A stretch of DNA of 62,960 nt from WS-7 sp035635575 (GCA_035635575.1 DASQAV010000117.1:1-62960), one strand, 5' to 3'. Counted from the stretch's first letter, positions 32,980 to 41,766 are shown. Notes: generated by a model from the letters alone, not told the origin. Translations and numbers: made by a program.

Positions 32980-34857
32980 TTACAGAAACCGGCGACCCCA
33001 CGTCTCCAAAACGAGGATGGACCAGATCAGCTGGGCCCTGTCATGGGTGCCCGCGCGGTGATCGGTCCAGAGCCTCCGGACCGCGTCCGTGTCCAGGAAT
33101 CGGGAGACGAAGGGATCCCGCGCGAGGACCCGCCGCTCGAAGATCTGGCCGACGCCGCCTTCGAGCCAGCGGTTGAGGGGCGGAGTGAATCCACGTTTGC
33201 GGCGATCGAGAATCGGGGAAGGCACGAGCCCGCGAAGCGTCCGTTTCAGTAGCCGCTTGCCGCGGCCCCAGGCGACCTTGGACGAGGAGGGCATCCGGGC
33301 GATGAGCTCGACCAGCGGTTGGTCCAGGAGAGGAACGCGGACTTCGAGGCCGTGCGCCATGCTGGCGCGATCCACCTTGGTGAGGATTCCATCGGCGAGG
33401 TAGGTCTTGAAATCGGTGTACTGGAGACGTGACGTCGAATCCCAGCCATCCCGTCTTTCGAAGGTTGCCAGGATCGTGGAGCGCGCATCGTATCCGTCGA
33501 GAGCCGACCGGAACGCGTCACGGTACAGGGTCTCTTTCAGCGCGGGACCGCAGATCGACATCTCGGAAGCATAGGCCGCGATCGGCTCCTGCGCGGCGCT
33601 CCGGAAGAGCGGCCCGAGCCGGAGCGGCTTGGGAAGCCACTTGCCGGCCGGCGCCATCCTGCCGGCCGCGGCGAGCAAGGTGGACGCCTGCTCCCGGGGC
33701 ACGAGCCGGCGGATCGCGAGGCGCGTCTCGTTCTCGCGGTAGCGCCGGTACCCTCCAAAGCTCTCGTCGCCTCCGTCCCCCGAAAGACACACCGTGACAT
33801 GCTTCCGCGTCTTCTCGCAGAGCACGAAGGTGGGAACCGCGGAGGGATCGGCGAAGGGCTCGTCGTAGTGCCATGCCATCCTGTCGAGCAGATCGCCGGT
33901 CGGCTCCGCGACCGGAATGTCGTGCCAGCCGGACCCGTAATGCTCCGCGGCCAGCTTGGCGTAGGTACGGTCCTCATCGCGTGTGTCGGGGAAGCTCGCG
34001 GTGAACGAGGGAATCGATCCTCCCATGCGCTGCGCCATGAACCCGAGGACGGCGGTCGAATCCATGCCACCGGAGAGCAGAGTCCCCACCGGAACATCCG
34101 AGCCGAGCTGCCCCGCCACCGCCTCGCCCAGGGCGCGGCGGAGTGTCGGGACGATCGATTCGGCCGCGCTCGCGTCGGCGGAAAAATCCAGGTCCCAGTA
34201 CTGCGTCCGGACGAGGCCGCGCTCCGTGACGAAGAGCATGTGCCCTGCTTCGAGCTTGGAGATCCCCTGGAAGATCGTGCGCGGCGACGGGACGTATCCA
34301 AACGTGAGGAAATCCTCGACGCCGCGCTCGTCCACACCGCGCGAGACGGAGGGATGACACAGGATTGCCTTGGGCTCCGAGCCGAAGACGAACGTCTCTC
34401 CATTCCAGAAATAGTAGAGCGGCTTGATGCCGAGCCGGTCGCGGACCAGCCACAAACGGCGCTCGCGCTGGTCCCAGAGCGCGAAGGCGAACATGCCGCG
34501 AAGCCGCGATACGCAGCGCTCCCCCATCGAATGGTAGAGCTGGAGGAGCACTTCGGTGTCGCTCCGGGTGCGGAAGCGGTGTCCTTCCGCGATCAACTCG
34601 TCGCGAAGCTCGTTGTGGTTGTAGATCTCGCCGTTCAGAACGAGGACGGTGTGGCCGTCCTCGCTCACGAAGGGCTGCGCGCCCCCCTCCAGATCCACCA
34701 CCGCGAGCCGGGTGTGCGCGAGTCCGATTCCCTCACGACCGTACGTTCTCTGACCGTCGGGCCCGCGATGGGCCAGCGCCTTGTTCATGCCATGGAGGAT
34801 GGTCTCGGAATCGGAACGGTGCGGGCCGAAGCCGCAGAAGCCGGCTATGCCGCACAT
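32980..34857 (-). CDS. asnB: Asparagine synthetase (glutamine-hydrolysing) family protein
   Basis: 625 residues. Class II amidotransferases use Cys2 (MCGIAGF, Met removed) to take ammonia from glutamine. The N-terminal glutaminase domain (2-about 200) has RGPDGQ, HTRLAVVD and LNGEIYNH. The synthetase domain (about 230-610) has the PP-loop LSGGMDSTA, CLSGDGGDESFGGY and DGILTKVDRASMAHGLEVRVPLLD. Length and the RKRGFTPPLNRWL tail resemble the AsnB-like amidotransferases found in polysaccharide or exosortase loci, as well as true AsnB, so the acceptor may be aspartate or a surface sugar. It lies between an outer-membrane protein gene (four-base gap) and an efflux operon. Confidence 0.92.
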   Translation of the reverse strand: MCGIAGFCGFGPHRSDSETILHGMNKALAHRGPDGQRTYGREGIGLAHTRLAVVDLEGGAQPFVSEDGHTVLVLNGEIYNHNELRDELIAEGHRFRTRSDTEVLLQLYHSMGERCVSRLRGMFAFALWDQRERRLWLVRDRLGIKPLYYFWNGETFVFGSEPKAILCHPSVSRGVDERGVEDFLTFGYVPSPRTIFQGISKLEAGHMLFVTERGLVRTQYWDLDFSADASAAESIVPTLRRALGEAVAGQLGSDVPVGTLLSGGMDSTAVLGFMAQRMGGSIPSFTASFPDTRDEDRTYAKLAAEHYGSGWHDIPVAEPTGDLLDRMAWHYDEPFADPSAVPTFVLCEKTRKHVTVCLSGDGGDESFGGYRRYRENETRLAIRRLVPREQASTLLAAAGRMAPAGKWLPKPLRLGPLFRSAAQEPIAAYASEMSICGPALKETLYRDAFRSALDGYDARSTILATFERRDGWDSTSRLQYTDFKTYLADGILTKVDRASMAHGLEVRVPLLDQPLVELIARMPSSSKVAWGRGKRLLKRTLRGLVPSPILDRRKRGFTPPLNRWLEGGVGQIFERRVLARDPFVSRFLDTDAVRRLWTDHRAGTHDRAQLIWSILVLETWGRRFL

Positions 34858-34861
34858 GGGA

Positions 34862-35650
34862 TCACCACCGGAGGGTGATCCCCGGATGGATGAGGAAGGC
34901 TGCGTTGTTGTCCAGGCTCAGGCCGATCGAGTAGGCGAGCCCGTCGAGGGAGAGATAGCGCGCGCCCAGGGTGCCCACGATCTCGGCGCCGCCGATTTCG
35001 GTCGTGCCCGGGACCCCCGGGGTGGCCGTGCCTTCCCCGGTGCTCTGCGCGGCGGTATGACCGAACACCTCCCCGACCAGCTGCCACCGTTCCTTCCACT
35101 GGAATTCCTCGGAAACCGCGAAGTTCTCCATGTTGTTGACCTGCACGCCCGACGGCGCGCCCACGACGGTGTAGCCGAGGTTGACCTGCGTGTCCCAGCG
35201 CCCGGAGCGCTTGCCCCCGATGACGTAGACACTGTAGTCGGTCTCCCCGGAGCCGATGCGTAGATTCTTCGCGGTCGGGACCTTGACCTCGCCCGCGAGC
35301 GCCAGGCTGGGGGACCCCTTCCTCCCCTCGCGCAGGAGCATCGTGGCCGTCACCTCGACGTCCCCGAAACCGCTCTGCGAGACCGCTCTCGTGTCGTGGA
35401 TCCGGTTGTACGGGACCGGCTCGACCAGGAGCTCGAGACGGTTCGTGATCCCGTACTCGATGGCGAGCGGCGTGGCGGTTTCCGTACCGTCCCCCGACCT
35501 CTGGTGCTCGAACCCTGCTTCGAGCTCGAACCTACCCTTGCCCAACATGTGCGTCGATTCGGTTTCCAGGGGTTGACCCGCCCAGGCCGGCGATCCGATC
35601 AGGATCACCGCCGAGCCGACTGCCAGCAGGGTCACAGCGCGTTTCATCAT
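34862..35650 (-). CDS. Outer-membrane protein, transporter-like beta-barrel
   Basis: 262 residues from the ATGATG at 35645-35650. Signal peptide MMKRAVTLLAVGSAVILIGSPAWA-G. The body is a run of amphipathic strands (GRFELEAGFEHQ, YGITNRLELLVEPVPYNR, FGDVEVTATMLLREG, SLALAGEVKVPTAKN), reminiscent of the MetA-pathway/transporter porin-like superfamily, and ends in the C-terminal aromatic LRW. GGAGGT lies two bases before the first ATG and five before the second. A further in-frame ATGATG with its own GAGGTG lies 36 bases upstream in a duplicated initiation region. Substrate unknown. It leads the asnB-efflux gene run. Confidence 0.8.
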   Translation of the reverse strand: MMKRAVTLLAVGSAVILIGSPAWAGQPLETESTHMLGKGRFELEAGFEHQRSGDGTETATPLAIEYGITNRLELLVEPVPYNRIHDTRAVSQSGFGDVEVTATMLLREGRKGSPSLALAGEVKVPTAKNLRIGSGETDYSVYVIGGKRSGRWDTQVNLGYTVVGAPSGVQVNNMENFAVSEEFQWKERWQLVGEVFGHTAAQSTGEGTATPGVPGTTEIGGAEIVGTLGARYLSLDGLAYSIGLSLDNNAAFLIHPGITLRW

Positions 35651-35692
35651 TACCTCCATATGTAGCACGGCGATCCGTCTCATCATCACCTC
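35640..35692 (-). repeat. Duplicated translation initiation region
   Basis: Read on the minus strand, GAGGTGATGATGAGACG (35692-35676) and GAGGTAATGATGAAACG (35656-35640) match at 15 of 17 positions. They sit exactly 36 bases apart in the same frame. Both contain a Shine-Dalgarno-like GAGGT and a double ATG. Confidence 0.6.
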
Positions 35693-35766
35693 ATTGTTTC
35701 GGCACGGGGATTGAATGGAGTCTGAACCATGGGGAGCCGCGCTTCCTACCGCACCCACGCCCGCAC

Positions 35767-37146
35767 TCACGATGGGGAGAGCCAGGTGGGAATGAACAGC
35801 TCGAAGCGGGCGCCGCCCAGGGTGGAGGAAGAGACGAGGACGTCCCCTCCATGGGCGCGCGCGACCCGCCGGAGGATCGGGAGCCCGAGACCGAACCCCT
35901 CGTGCCCGGCCCGGGCCTCGGCACTCCGGAAAAAGGGATCGAAGACGCGCTCGCGGTCCGCGCTCGCGATTCCGGGTCCGGCATCTTCCACCACGACGGT
36001 GCCGCGCCCGGACCCGTTGAACACGCGTACCCGGATGCTCTGGCCCGGAGCGGTGAACTTGAACGCGTTCGAGAGGAGATTCCGGATCGCCGACGCGAGA
36101 AGCGTCGCGTGGCCGCGCACCAGGACCTCGTCTTCCGCCGCCACCGCGAAGTCCCCGGCGCGCTTCCGTTCCGCTTCACGGAATTCGCGGTCCAAATCGC
36201 GGACCAGATCGCTCAGGTTCACCGGCTGGCCCAGCTCACCCCGCACGCTCGATTCGGGATCCGATCCACGAAGGAGGAGCAGGAGCGCCTCCACGAGATC
36301 GGACATGGCGCGCGCCTGCTGCAGGGCGCGGTCCAGGCCGTCGCGGATGTGCGGTGGGATGGAGGGATCCTGGACCGCGTACTCGATCTCGCCGCAGAGC
36401 ACCGTCAGCGGCGTCCGCAGCTCGTGCGCCGCGTCCTGCGTGAAGTTCCGCTCCGCCCGGAGGATCTCGTTCAAGCGCTCGAGGAGCCGGTCGAACGATC
36501 CGGCGAGCACGCTGATCTCCTGGGGATCGGCATCGCTGCTGAAGCGGCGCACCTCGCCGTCCCAGGACGTGTCCTCCGCCTGCGAGGCGATGCGCGACAG
36601 GGGGCGCAGGGCGCGGCGCGCGATCACCCGGCTGGACGCGCTGACGACGAGGAGGAGCGGGAGGGCGGTCATCGCGAGCGCCAGGATCATCGCGAGGACC
36701 GCGCGCCGCCGCGGCTCGTCGGACATCGAGGCCACGATCGAGCCTCCTCCTTCCAGGGGGAGACGGATTTCGCGCCGGTGCTCGTGGGGCGCTCCCTGTC
36801 CGGGGGTCGACAGGATCTCGGCTCCCTTGGCATCGAACACCCGGATGTAGACCCCGATGGGGGCATCCTCCTCGAGCGCCGCTTCCGCCGCCGAGGAGAG
36901 ATCCGGCGTGTCACGCCGCTCGACCGTGATGCTTCTCGCCATCTGGGTCGCCGAGTCGAGGAGGAACGTCGACTCCTGGCGCTCGAGGGTCCGGCCAGAG
37001 ATCCAGATGCTGAAGCCCGCGAAGAGGAGGATCAGCCCGAGTGCGAGGAGCTGCTGGATCCGCGCGAGCCGTTGCTCGAGCGAATGAGGAGTCAGGGGGT
37101 GACCTCGAAGACGAAGCCCTCGCCGCGAATCGTCCGGATCGCGCAC
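35767..37146 (-). CDS. Sensor histidine kinase (HAMP-HisKA-HATPase)
   Basis: About 459 residues if started at the GTG at 37144-37146, which lies inside the preceding regulator gene; a CTG at 37093-37095 overlapping that gene's stop is an alternative giving about 442. Membrane helix 1 is LLALGLILLFAGFSIWIS, with a periplasmic loop of about 110 residues. Membrane helix 2 is VLAMILALAMTALPLLLVVSAS, then HAMP. HisKA has FTQDAAHELRTPLTV. HATPase has NLLSNAFKFT, EDAGPGI and HEGFGLGLPI. It ends with a short tail, LFIPTWLSPS. It would phosphorylate the OmpR-type regulator encoded just upstream. The type resembles heavy-metal and envelope-stress sensors such as CusS and QseC. Confidence 0.9.
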   Translation of the reverse strand: MRDPDDSRRGLRLRGHPLTPHSLEQRLARIQQLLALGLILLFAGFSIWISGRTLERQESTFLLDSATQMARSITVERRDTPDLSSAAEAALEEDAPIGVYIRVFDAKGAEILSTPGQGAPHEHRREIRLPLEGGGSIVASMSDEPRRRAVLAMILALAMTALPLLLVVSASSRVIARRALRPLSRIASQAEDTSWDGEVRRFSSDADPQEISVLAGSFDRLLERLNEILRAERNFTQDAAHELRTPLTVLCGEIEYAVQDPSIPPHIRDGLDRALQQARAMSDLVEALLLLLRGSDPESSVRGELGQPVNLSDLVRDLDREFREAERKRAGDFAVAAEDEVLVRGHATLLASAIRNLLSNAFKFTAPGQSIRVRVFNGSGRGTVVVEDAGPGIASADRERVFDPFFRSAEARAGHEGFGLGLPILRRVARAHGGDVLVSSSTLGGARFELFIPTWLSPS

Positions 37147-37766
37147 CCCTCTCCGTCACCGCCCAGCTTGCGGCGAAGGCGGCTCAGGATGACGTCGAGA
37201 CTGTCGGATTCGTGACGCCCGGCCGCGTGCCATACGTTCTCGAGAAGATCCGTACGGCCCACGACTCTTCCCTGCTTCGCGACGAGCGCTTCCAATACGG
37301 CCCACTCACGCGCGGTGAGCGGCACCTCCTCGCCGCGGCGGTGGAGCTTTCGCGCGGTGAAATCCATCACGAGAGCTCCGGCCGCGACGCGCGCCGGCGC
37401 GGTCAGGCCCTGCCGTCTGGCCAGCGCGCGGATCCTGGCCCGGAGCTCGGCCAGCGCGAACGGCTTCTTCATGTAGTCGTCGGCGCCCGCGTCCAGGCCC
37501 TGGATGCGGTCGGCGACGTCGCCGCGCGCCGTGAGACAGAGCACCGGTGTCAGGACCCCTTCCTGGCGCAGCCGCTTGCAGAGGTCGAGCCCGTCGCCAT
37601 CCGGGAGCATGAGATCGAGGACGATCACGTCGTGGCGCCCGGTCAGCGCCTGGCGCAGTCCGGTCGAGAGCCTCGAGGAGGTCTCCACCGTGATCTGCTC
37701 CGAGCGAAGCGCGCGCACCAGGAGATCGCGCGTCGGACCGCTGTCTTCGATGACCAGAACTTTCAT
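37092..37766 (-). CDS. OmpR/PhoB-family response regulator
   Basis: 224 residues: receiver (1-118; acidic pair ED at 7-8, phosphoacceptor in VIVLDLMLPDGDG, KKPF) and a winged-helix DNA-binding domain (about 128-222; LTAREWAVLEAL, VGRTDLLENVW, SDSLDVILSRLRRKLG, IRTIRGEGFVFE). The cognate kinase gene overlaps its 3' end. The M20 peptidase stop lies 26 bases upstream, so it may be read with the peptidase and di-heme oxidoreductase genes. Targets are unknown; the envelope genes around it are candidates. Confidence 0.94.
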   Translation of the reverse strand: MKVLVIEDSGPTRDLLVRALRSEQITVETSSRLSTGLRQALTGRHDVIVLDLMLPDGDGLDLCKRLRQEGVLTPVLCLTARGDVADRIQGLDAGADDYMKKPFALAELRARIRALARRQGLTAPARVAAGALVMDFTARKLHRRGEEVPLTAREWAVLEALVAKQGRVVGRTDLLENVWHAAGRHESDSLDVILSRLRRKLGGDGEGCAIRTIRGEGFVFEVTP

Positions 37767-37791
37767 GACTGCCGCTTCCCTTCGCGCCGGG

Positions 37792-39168
37792 TCACGCCCC
37801 CTCGGCGAACGCGTGGATCATCCGCGCGACGTGCTTCGCGTGTTTGAGATACAGGTCGATGCGCAGATTCTCGTCCGGCGCGTGCGCGCGCGTATCCGGG
37901 TTGCCGAATCCGGCCGTAGCCACGGGAACACCCAGCTCCTGGATGAAGGAATGGTTCGGTCCGGAGCCTCCGACCATGGGCACGATCGTCATCGCCATCC
38001 CGTACACCGGGCGCGCGGTCTCCGCGACGAGACGAAGGAACGGGTGGTCGGGATCGGTCCTCCCCGCCGGGTTTCCACCCAGAAAACGAATCTTAACGTC
38101 GGCAAAACCCTCCGCGTCGAGATGCGCCCTCAGCTGCCGCTGAACCTGGTCCGGAGTCATGTCGGGAACGAGACGAAAGTCCACCTTGGCGGAAGCCTCC
38201 GCCGGGAGCACCGTCTTGCTGCCCGGGCCCTGATACCCGGTGGTAATCCCGCATAGAGTGCAGGTCGGCTCGAACACTTCGGCGATCTTGAGCTCCACTC
38301 CCCCCTTCATACCCCGGAGATACTCCTTCACTCCGTACCGTTCGCGGTAGTCCTGGGCCATGTCGGGGGCTTCCGCCATGAGCTCCCGGTCCCGCGCGGT
38401 GGGGGGAAGGACCGGGTCGTAGAAGCCGGGGATCCGGATGCGCTCGTCCTTGCCCTTGAGGCTCGCCAGCGCCCAGGTGAGGCGCCAGGCGGCGTTGGGG
38501 AAGATCGAGCCTCCGACCCCCGAATGCACGTCGCGGGAGAGGCACTTCACGGAGAGCTCCACGTAGCAGATGCCGCGAAGGCCCGCGTACTGGAGGGGCA
38601 CCTCGTGATGATCCACGTAGCCGAATTCCCAGAGGCAGGCGTCCCCGCGAAGCCGCTCCCGGTTCTTTCGCACGAAGCCGGGCAGGTGAACGCTCCCGAT
38701 CTCCTCCTCCCCTTCGATCACGAACTTGATGCGGCACGGAAGACGGCCCGCCTGCTCGAGGAGCGCATCGAGCGCGAGCAGCCGCGCCGTGAGGTGCCCC
38801 TTGTCGTCGCTCACGCCGCGGCCAAAGAGGCGTCCGTCACGGCGCGCGGGAGCGAAGGGAGGGCTGGTCCAGAGCTCGAGCGGCTCCGGCGGCTGCACGT
38901 CGTAGTGGTTGTAGATGAGGAGCGTCTTCTCGCTCTGGCCTGGGCGCTCGGCGATCACGACCGGGTATCCCTCGGCGGGAACGACCTCCACCGAGAACCC
39001 GCGCGCGCGGAGCATCTCGGAGACGAGCCGGGCGCACTCCTCCATGCCGAGGTTCTGGGCCGCGACGCTGGGCTGGGATGCGTAGCGGGTCAGCTCGGCC
39101 AGGCTCTCGTCGAGATGGTCTTCCAGGTAGCGGTCGATCGCGGCGAAATCGGCCATGGCGGCAGACAT
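37792..39168 (-). CDS. M20-family zinc metallopeptidase (dipeptidase-like)
   Basis: 458 residues with no signal peptide, so cytoplasmic. Zinc-site motifs: NHYDVQP (His, with the following Asp), GRGVSDDKGH (bridging Asp), GEEEIGS (catalytic Glu and ligand Glu), WEFGYVDH and, near the C-terminus, VGGSGPNHSF (His). A dimerisation or lid domain occupies about 190-310. Close relatives hydrolyse dipeptides or acylated amino acids; which one cannot be told. An in-frame ATG 12 bases after the chosen start is an alternative. It lies 50 bases downstream of a beta-barrel gene and upstream of a two-component pair. Confidence 0.93.
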   Translation of the reverse strand: MSAAMADFAAIDRYLEDHLDESLAELTRYASQPSVAAQNLGMEECARLVSEMLRARGFSVEVVPAEGYPVVIAERPGQSEKTLLIYNHYDVQPPEPLELWTSPPFAPARRDGRLFGRGVSDDKGHLTARLLALDALLEQAGRLPCRIKFVIEGEEEIGSVHLPGFVRKNRERLRGDACLWEFGYVDHHEVPLQYAGLRGICYVELSVKCLSRDVHSGVGGSIFPNAAWRLTWALASLKGKDERIRIPGFYDPVLPPTARDRELMAEAPDMAQDYRERYGVKEYLRGMKGGVELKIAEVFEPTCTLCGITTGYQGPGSKTVLPAEASAKVDFRLVPDMTPDQVQRQLRAHLDAEGFADVKIRFLGGNPAGRTDPDHPFLRLVAETARPVYGMAMTIVPMVGGSGPNHSFIQELGVPVATAGFGNPDTRAHAPDENLRIDLYLKHAKHVARMIHAFAEGA

Positions 39169-39218
39169 GATACAGCCTGCGCCGGGGTGAGGACACGAAG
39201 CTCTCGCCGCAGCTCGAG

Positions 39219-40382
39219 CTAGAAGTAGGTGGCCGCCGTGAGGGTGAGCCCCGCCAGGGGTGTCGAGTTGTTGAACCGGTCGCGGCGGATCTCGTAGTAC
39301 CAGCCGAACCGGGTCACGGCCAGGGGCCGCGAGTGGAGATTCAGGGAGGCGGAGAGCCGCATCCGGGAATCCCCCTGCACCGAGCGGTCGAAGTCCACGG
39401 CGTCAGCGCGAATTCCGGCCGTCACCGCGGAGCCCCGCCATCCCCCGAACAAGGGATCGAGGAGCGTCCGCACCGCTTCCACCGAGGCGCCCCACTGGTG
39501 TTGCGCGAAGAGATCCCGAAGCCCGGGCGGCACGTCGATGGACGCGTACGCGGCCTCCGAGAAGAGCCGGAATCCCGCCCAGGCCGTGCGTCCGTCCGCG
39601 ACCAGCACGTGCGCCCAGCGCGGGTCGTCGACCCGCACGCCGCCCTCCTGGGTGCGATTGTATTGCCCGCTCTGCGCGGCCAGCCCGAGCTCCTTGCCCC
39701 GGGAACGGACCGCCACGCGCCAGGCAACCGCGGGCATTCCGTTCTTGTCGCCGTAGTTGTTCCGCCCGCTGGGAATCCGCGTGCCGCCCGGGGACTCGGT
39801 GATGATTCCATCGTCGTACCCGGTGACCAGGTCCACCTCCCAGAGAAGCTGCGAGGCCGGTCCCGCGCGGGCGAGGTTGCGAACGCCCGCGCCCAGCTGC
39901 GCATGAGGCACACCGATCAGCTGCGTCGCCACGAGGGAGCGCTCCGCGAAGTCGTATCCCGGGGCGTCGTGATCGAGATTGGTGCTCCCCAGAGGGACGA
40001 GGAAGATGCCCGCGTGCGCCTGCGTGAATCGGCGGACCCGGAAGGCTCCCTCCATTCGCTCCATGACGAAATGATCGACCGCTCGATCCCAGGAGCCCGC
40101 CAGGCCGAGGTCGATCCGCGGAGACACGCGCGCGAAGACGAATCCGTTCACGCGGCCGACCGAGAACCAGTCGGGGTTGGACACGCCGGCCTCGCGGTCC
40201 TCGGCGAAGCGCAGCTCCCCGTGCCCGCCGAACGCCAGCCCCTCGAGGGTGCCGTGGTACGGCGAGGTCAGGGACGGTTCCGTCGCACCGGGTCTGGGGA
40301 GCGCCGCGCCGAGGACGCAGGATGGCGCACCCGCTGCGAGCAGCGCCGCCAGAACCGCGGCCCCGAAAGCCCCGGCGCGCAT
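39219..40382 (-). CDS. Putative outer-membrane beta-barrel, partner of di-heme oxidoreductase
   Basis: 387 residues from the ATG at 40380-40382, which overlaps the upstream stop (TGATG). The frame is open to 41597, but that stretch is antisense-like shadow over the oxidoreductase gene. Signal peptide MRAGAFGAAVLAALLAAGAPSCVLG-A. The rest is rich in alternating strands (HGELRFAEDRE, NGFVFARVSPRIDLGLAGS, FGWYYEIRRDRFNN) and ends in Phe (LTAATYF), which fits an outer-membrane barrel of about 16-18 strands. I do not recognise a named family. Translational coupling to the di-heme protein suggests a joint role, for example supply of a substrate or metal. Confidence 0.75.
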   Translation of the reverse strand: MRAGAFGAAVLAALLAAGAPSCVLGAALPRPGATEPSLTSPYHGTLEGLAFGGHGELRFAEDREAGVSNPDWFSVGRVNGFVFARVSPRIDLGLAGSWDRAVDHFVMERMEGAFRVRRFTQAHAGIFLVPLGSTNLDHDAPGYDFAERSLVATQLIGVPHAQLGAGVRNLARAGPASQLLWEVDLVTGYDDGIITESPGGTRIPSGRNNYGDKNGMPAVAWRVAVRSRGKELGLAAQSGQYNRTQEGGVRVDDPRWAHVLVADGRTAWAGFRLFSEAAYASIDVPPGLRDLFAQHQWGASVEAVRTLLDPLFGGWRGSAVTAGIRADAVDFDRSVQGDSRMRLSASLNLHSRPLAVTRFGWYYEIRRDRFNNSTPLAGLTLTAATYF

Positions 40383-41683
40383 CACCGGGACTCCACGAAG
40401 TCCACGAGCGCTGCCTGGTCGGAGGCCGGCATGGCCAGGTACGCGTCGTGCGCCGCGGTGGCCTCGCCGCCGTGGAGACGAATCGCCTGGTCGACGCTCC
40501 GCGCGCGGCCGTCGTGAAGGAGGAAGAGCTGCCCGTTCAGGAATTCGCGCGCCACGCGGAGCCCCCAGAGCGGAGCCGTGCGCCATTCCCGCCCGTCCGC
40601 GCTCCCATCCGGACGGTTGTCGGCGAGCGCGTCTCCCAGGTCGTGCAGGAGGAGGTCGGAGTAGAGCGTCACGTCGCGATTGGCCAGGGTCTCGATCTCG
40701 TGCGTTCCCGTGTGGAGCGTGGGCACGTGGCACCGGGAGCACTGGGTAGAACTGAAGAGCGTCGCCCCGCGCGTGCGGGAAGCGCTCGCCGCGCCGGGCT
40801 CGGGGGGTGCCAGCATCCTCATGTACTGCATCACCACCTCCACCTCGCGATCGCTCAGCTCGGGATCCTGGGCCGGATCGCTCGCCGGATGCGCCGCGAG
40901 GGGATTCGAATTCTCGGTGGGCCGATACGAGGAAGTCATCCCGATATCCTGATGGTAGGCCTCGACCGTCTGCTGGAGGAGCGAGGACACCTGCGCCTTT
41001 CGCCCGAACCGCCCCACGCGCGGGCCCGCTCCGCCGCCGGGCTCCGTCGCCGGAACGTACGGGGCCGGCGTGACCATGTTCGCGCGCCCCGAGATGCCGT
41101 CGGCATTCGCGTCGGAGGGATCCTCGTGGGCCAGGATCGAGGAATCCGTGATCGCCTCGATCAGCCCCACGCCGAACACGGGAGGGGGCATGCGGTAGGA
41201 AACGTCCACGCCTGCAGGGAGCCGCTCCGGCTCCGCCCCGGGAATGGCCCGGCTCTGGATCTGCGGACCGCCGACGTCCATCGCGAGATCGGTGCCGCGG
41301 CTGAAGCGCGTCAGGATGTTCTCGGGCCGCCCGCGTCCGTCGCCGCTGTGGCACGAGGCGCAGGACACGTTGTTGAAGATGGGACCCAGTCCCTGCGCGA
41401 TCGAGAACGCTTTCCGGAACTGGGTATGGCCCGCCTGGAAATCTCCGAGCTCCCCGTTGCCCAGCCCCGGCAGCGGCGTGTCGAAGCGCCCGCCGGGATC
41501 GGGCTTCGTGGTGAGGAGCTTCTCGCAGCCCAGTCCGTGCATCGCGAGCACGCAAATCGCAACGATGGCGGCATTCCGCCACCGCGCACTCCGGCACGAT
41601 GCGACGGCGGTCCGCACCGCGCGGCGTACCTCCCGCGGCGGCGGGGCGGCTTCATCTTCATTGCGTTTCTGTGGATGCGGCAT
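40382..41683 (-). CDS. Di-heme c-type oxidoreductase (DHOR/MauG-like family)
   Basis: 433 residues. A membrane-anchoring or lipoprotein-like N-terminus (AAIVAICVLAMHGLGC) exports the protein to the periplasm. Two CXXCH heme sites are CASCH (108-112) and CSRCH (315-319). Family features include NNVSCASCHSGDGRGRP, MPPPVFGVGLIEAI, GRFGRKAQV, DIGMTS and LHDLGDAL with LHDGRARS. These match the di-heme oxidoreductase family (PF06537 type), related in mechanism to cytochrome c peroxidase and MauG. Members often sit beside imelysin-type iron-uptake proteins; no imelysin is seen here. GGGGGAG lies before the ATG. It starts the long minus-strand gene run. Confidence 0.9.
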   Translation of the reverse strand: MPHPQKRNEDEAAPPPREVRRAVRTAVASCRSARWRNAAIVAICVLAMHGLGCEKLLTTKPDPGGRFDTPLPGLGNGELGDFQAGHTQFRKAFSIAQGLGPIFNNVSCASCHSGDGRGRPENILTRFSRGTDLAMDVGGPQIQSRAIPGAEPERLPAGVDVSYRMPPPVFGVGLIEAITDSSILAHEDPSDANADGISGRANMVTPAPYVPATEPGGGAGPRVGRFGRKAQVSSLLQQTVEAYHQDIGMTSSYRPTENSNPLAAHPASDPAQDPELSDREVEVVMQYMRMLAPPEPGAASASRTRGATLFSSTQCSRCHVPTLHTGTHEIETLANRDVTLYSDLLLHDLGDALADNRPDGSADGREWRTAPLWGLRVAREFLNGQLFLLHDGRARSVDQAIRLHGGEATAAHDAYLAMPASDQAALVDFVESR

Positions 41684-41690
41684 CGATACT

Positions 41691-41766
41691 CCCCCGAGCG
41701 TCGATGGGCGGGTAGGAATCCCGGTAACGAGGCCGCAAGAGTCGGGCCAGAATCCGGGGCTCGGAA
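41691..41766. promoter_or_regulatory. Nested inverted repeats, possible structured leader
   Basis: Three nested complementary pairs occur between the divergent oxidoreductase and barrel genes. CCGAGC (41694-41699) pairs with GCTCGG (41759-41764). CCCGG (41720-41724) pairs with CCGGG (41754-41758). GGCC (41731-41734) pairs with GGCC (41745-41748). On the minus strand the outer stem lies next to the oxidoreductase Shine-Dalgarno and could mask it. I could not match it to a known riboswitch; some resemblance to a cobalamin box is not convincing. Confidence 0.3.

Noticed and set aside
39219..41597. A 792-codon minus-strand frame read as one protein
   Set aside because: Only the part after the ATG at 40382 is protein-like. 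The first ~400 codons lie over the di-heme oxidoreductase gene in another frame, so this is not a true fusion, unlike the CopA-adaptor ORF.
41701..41766. Cobalamin riboswitch-like sequence
   Set aside because: Some words resemble the B12 box, but the conserved core and the order of elements do not fit and neither neighbour is a B12 gene. It is kept only as a possible structured leader.
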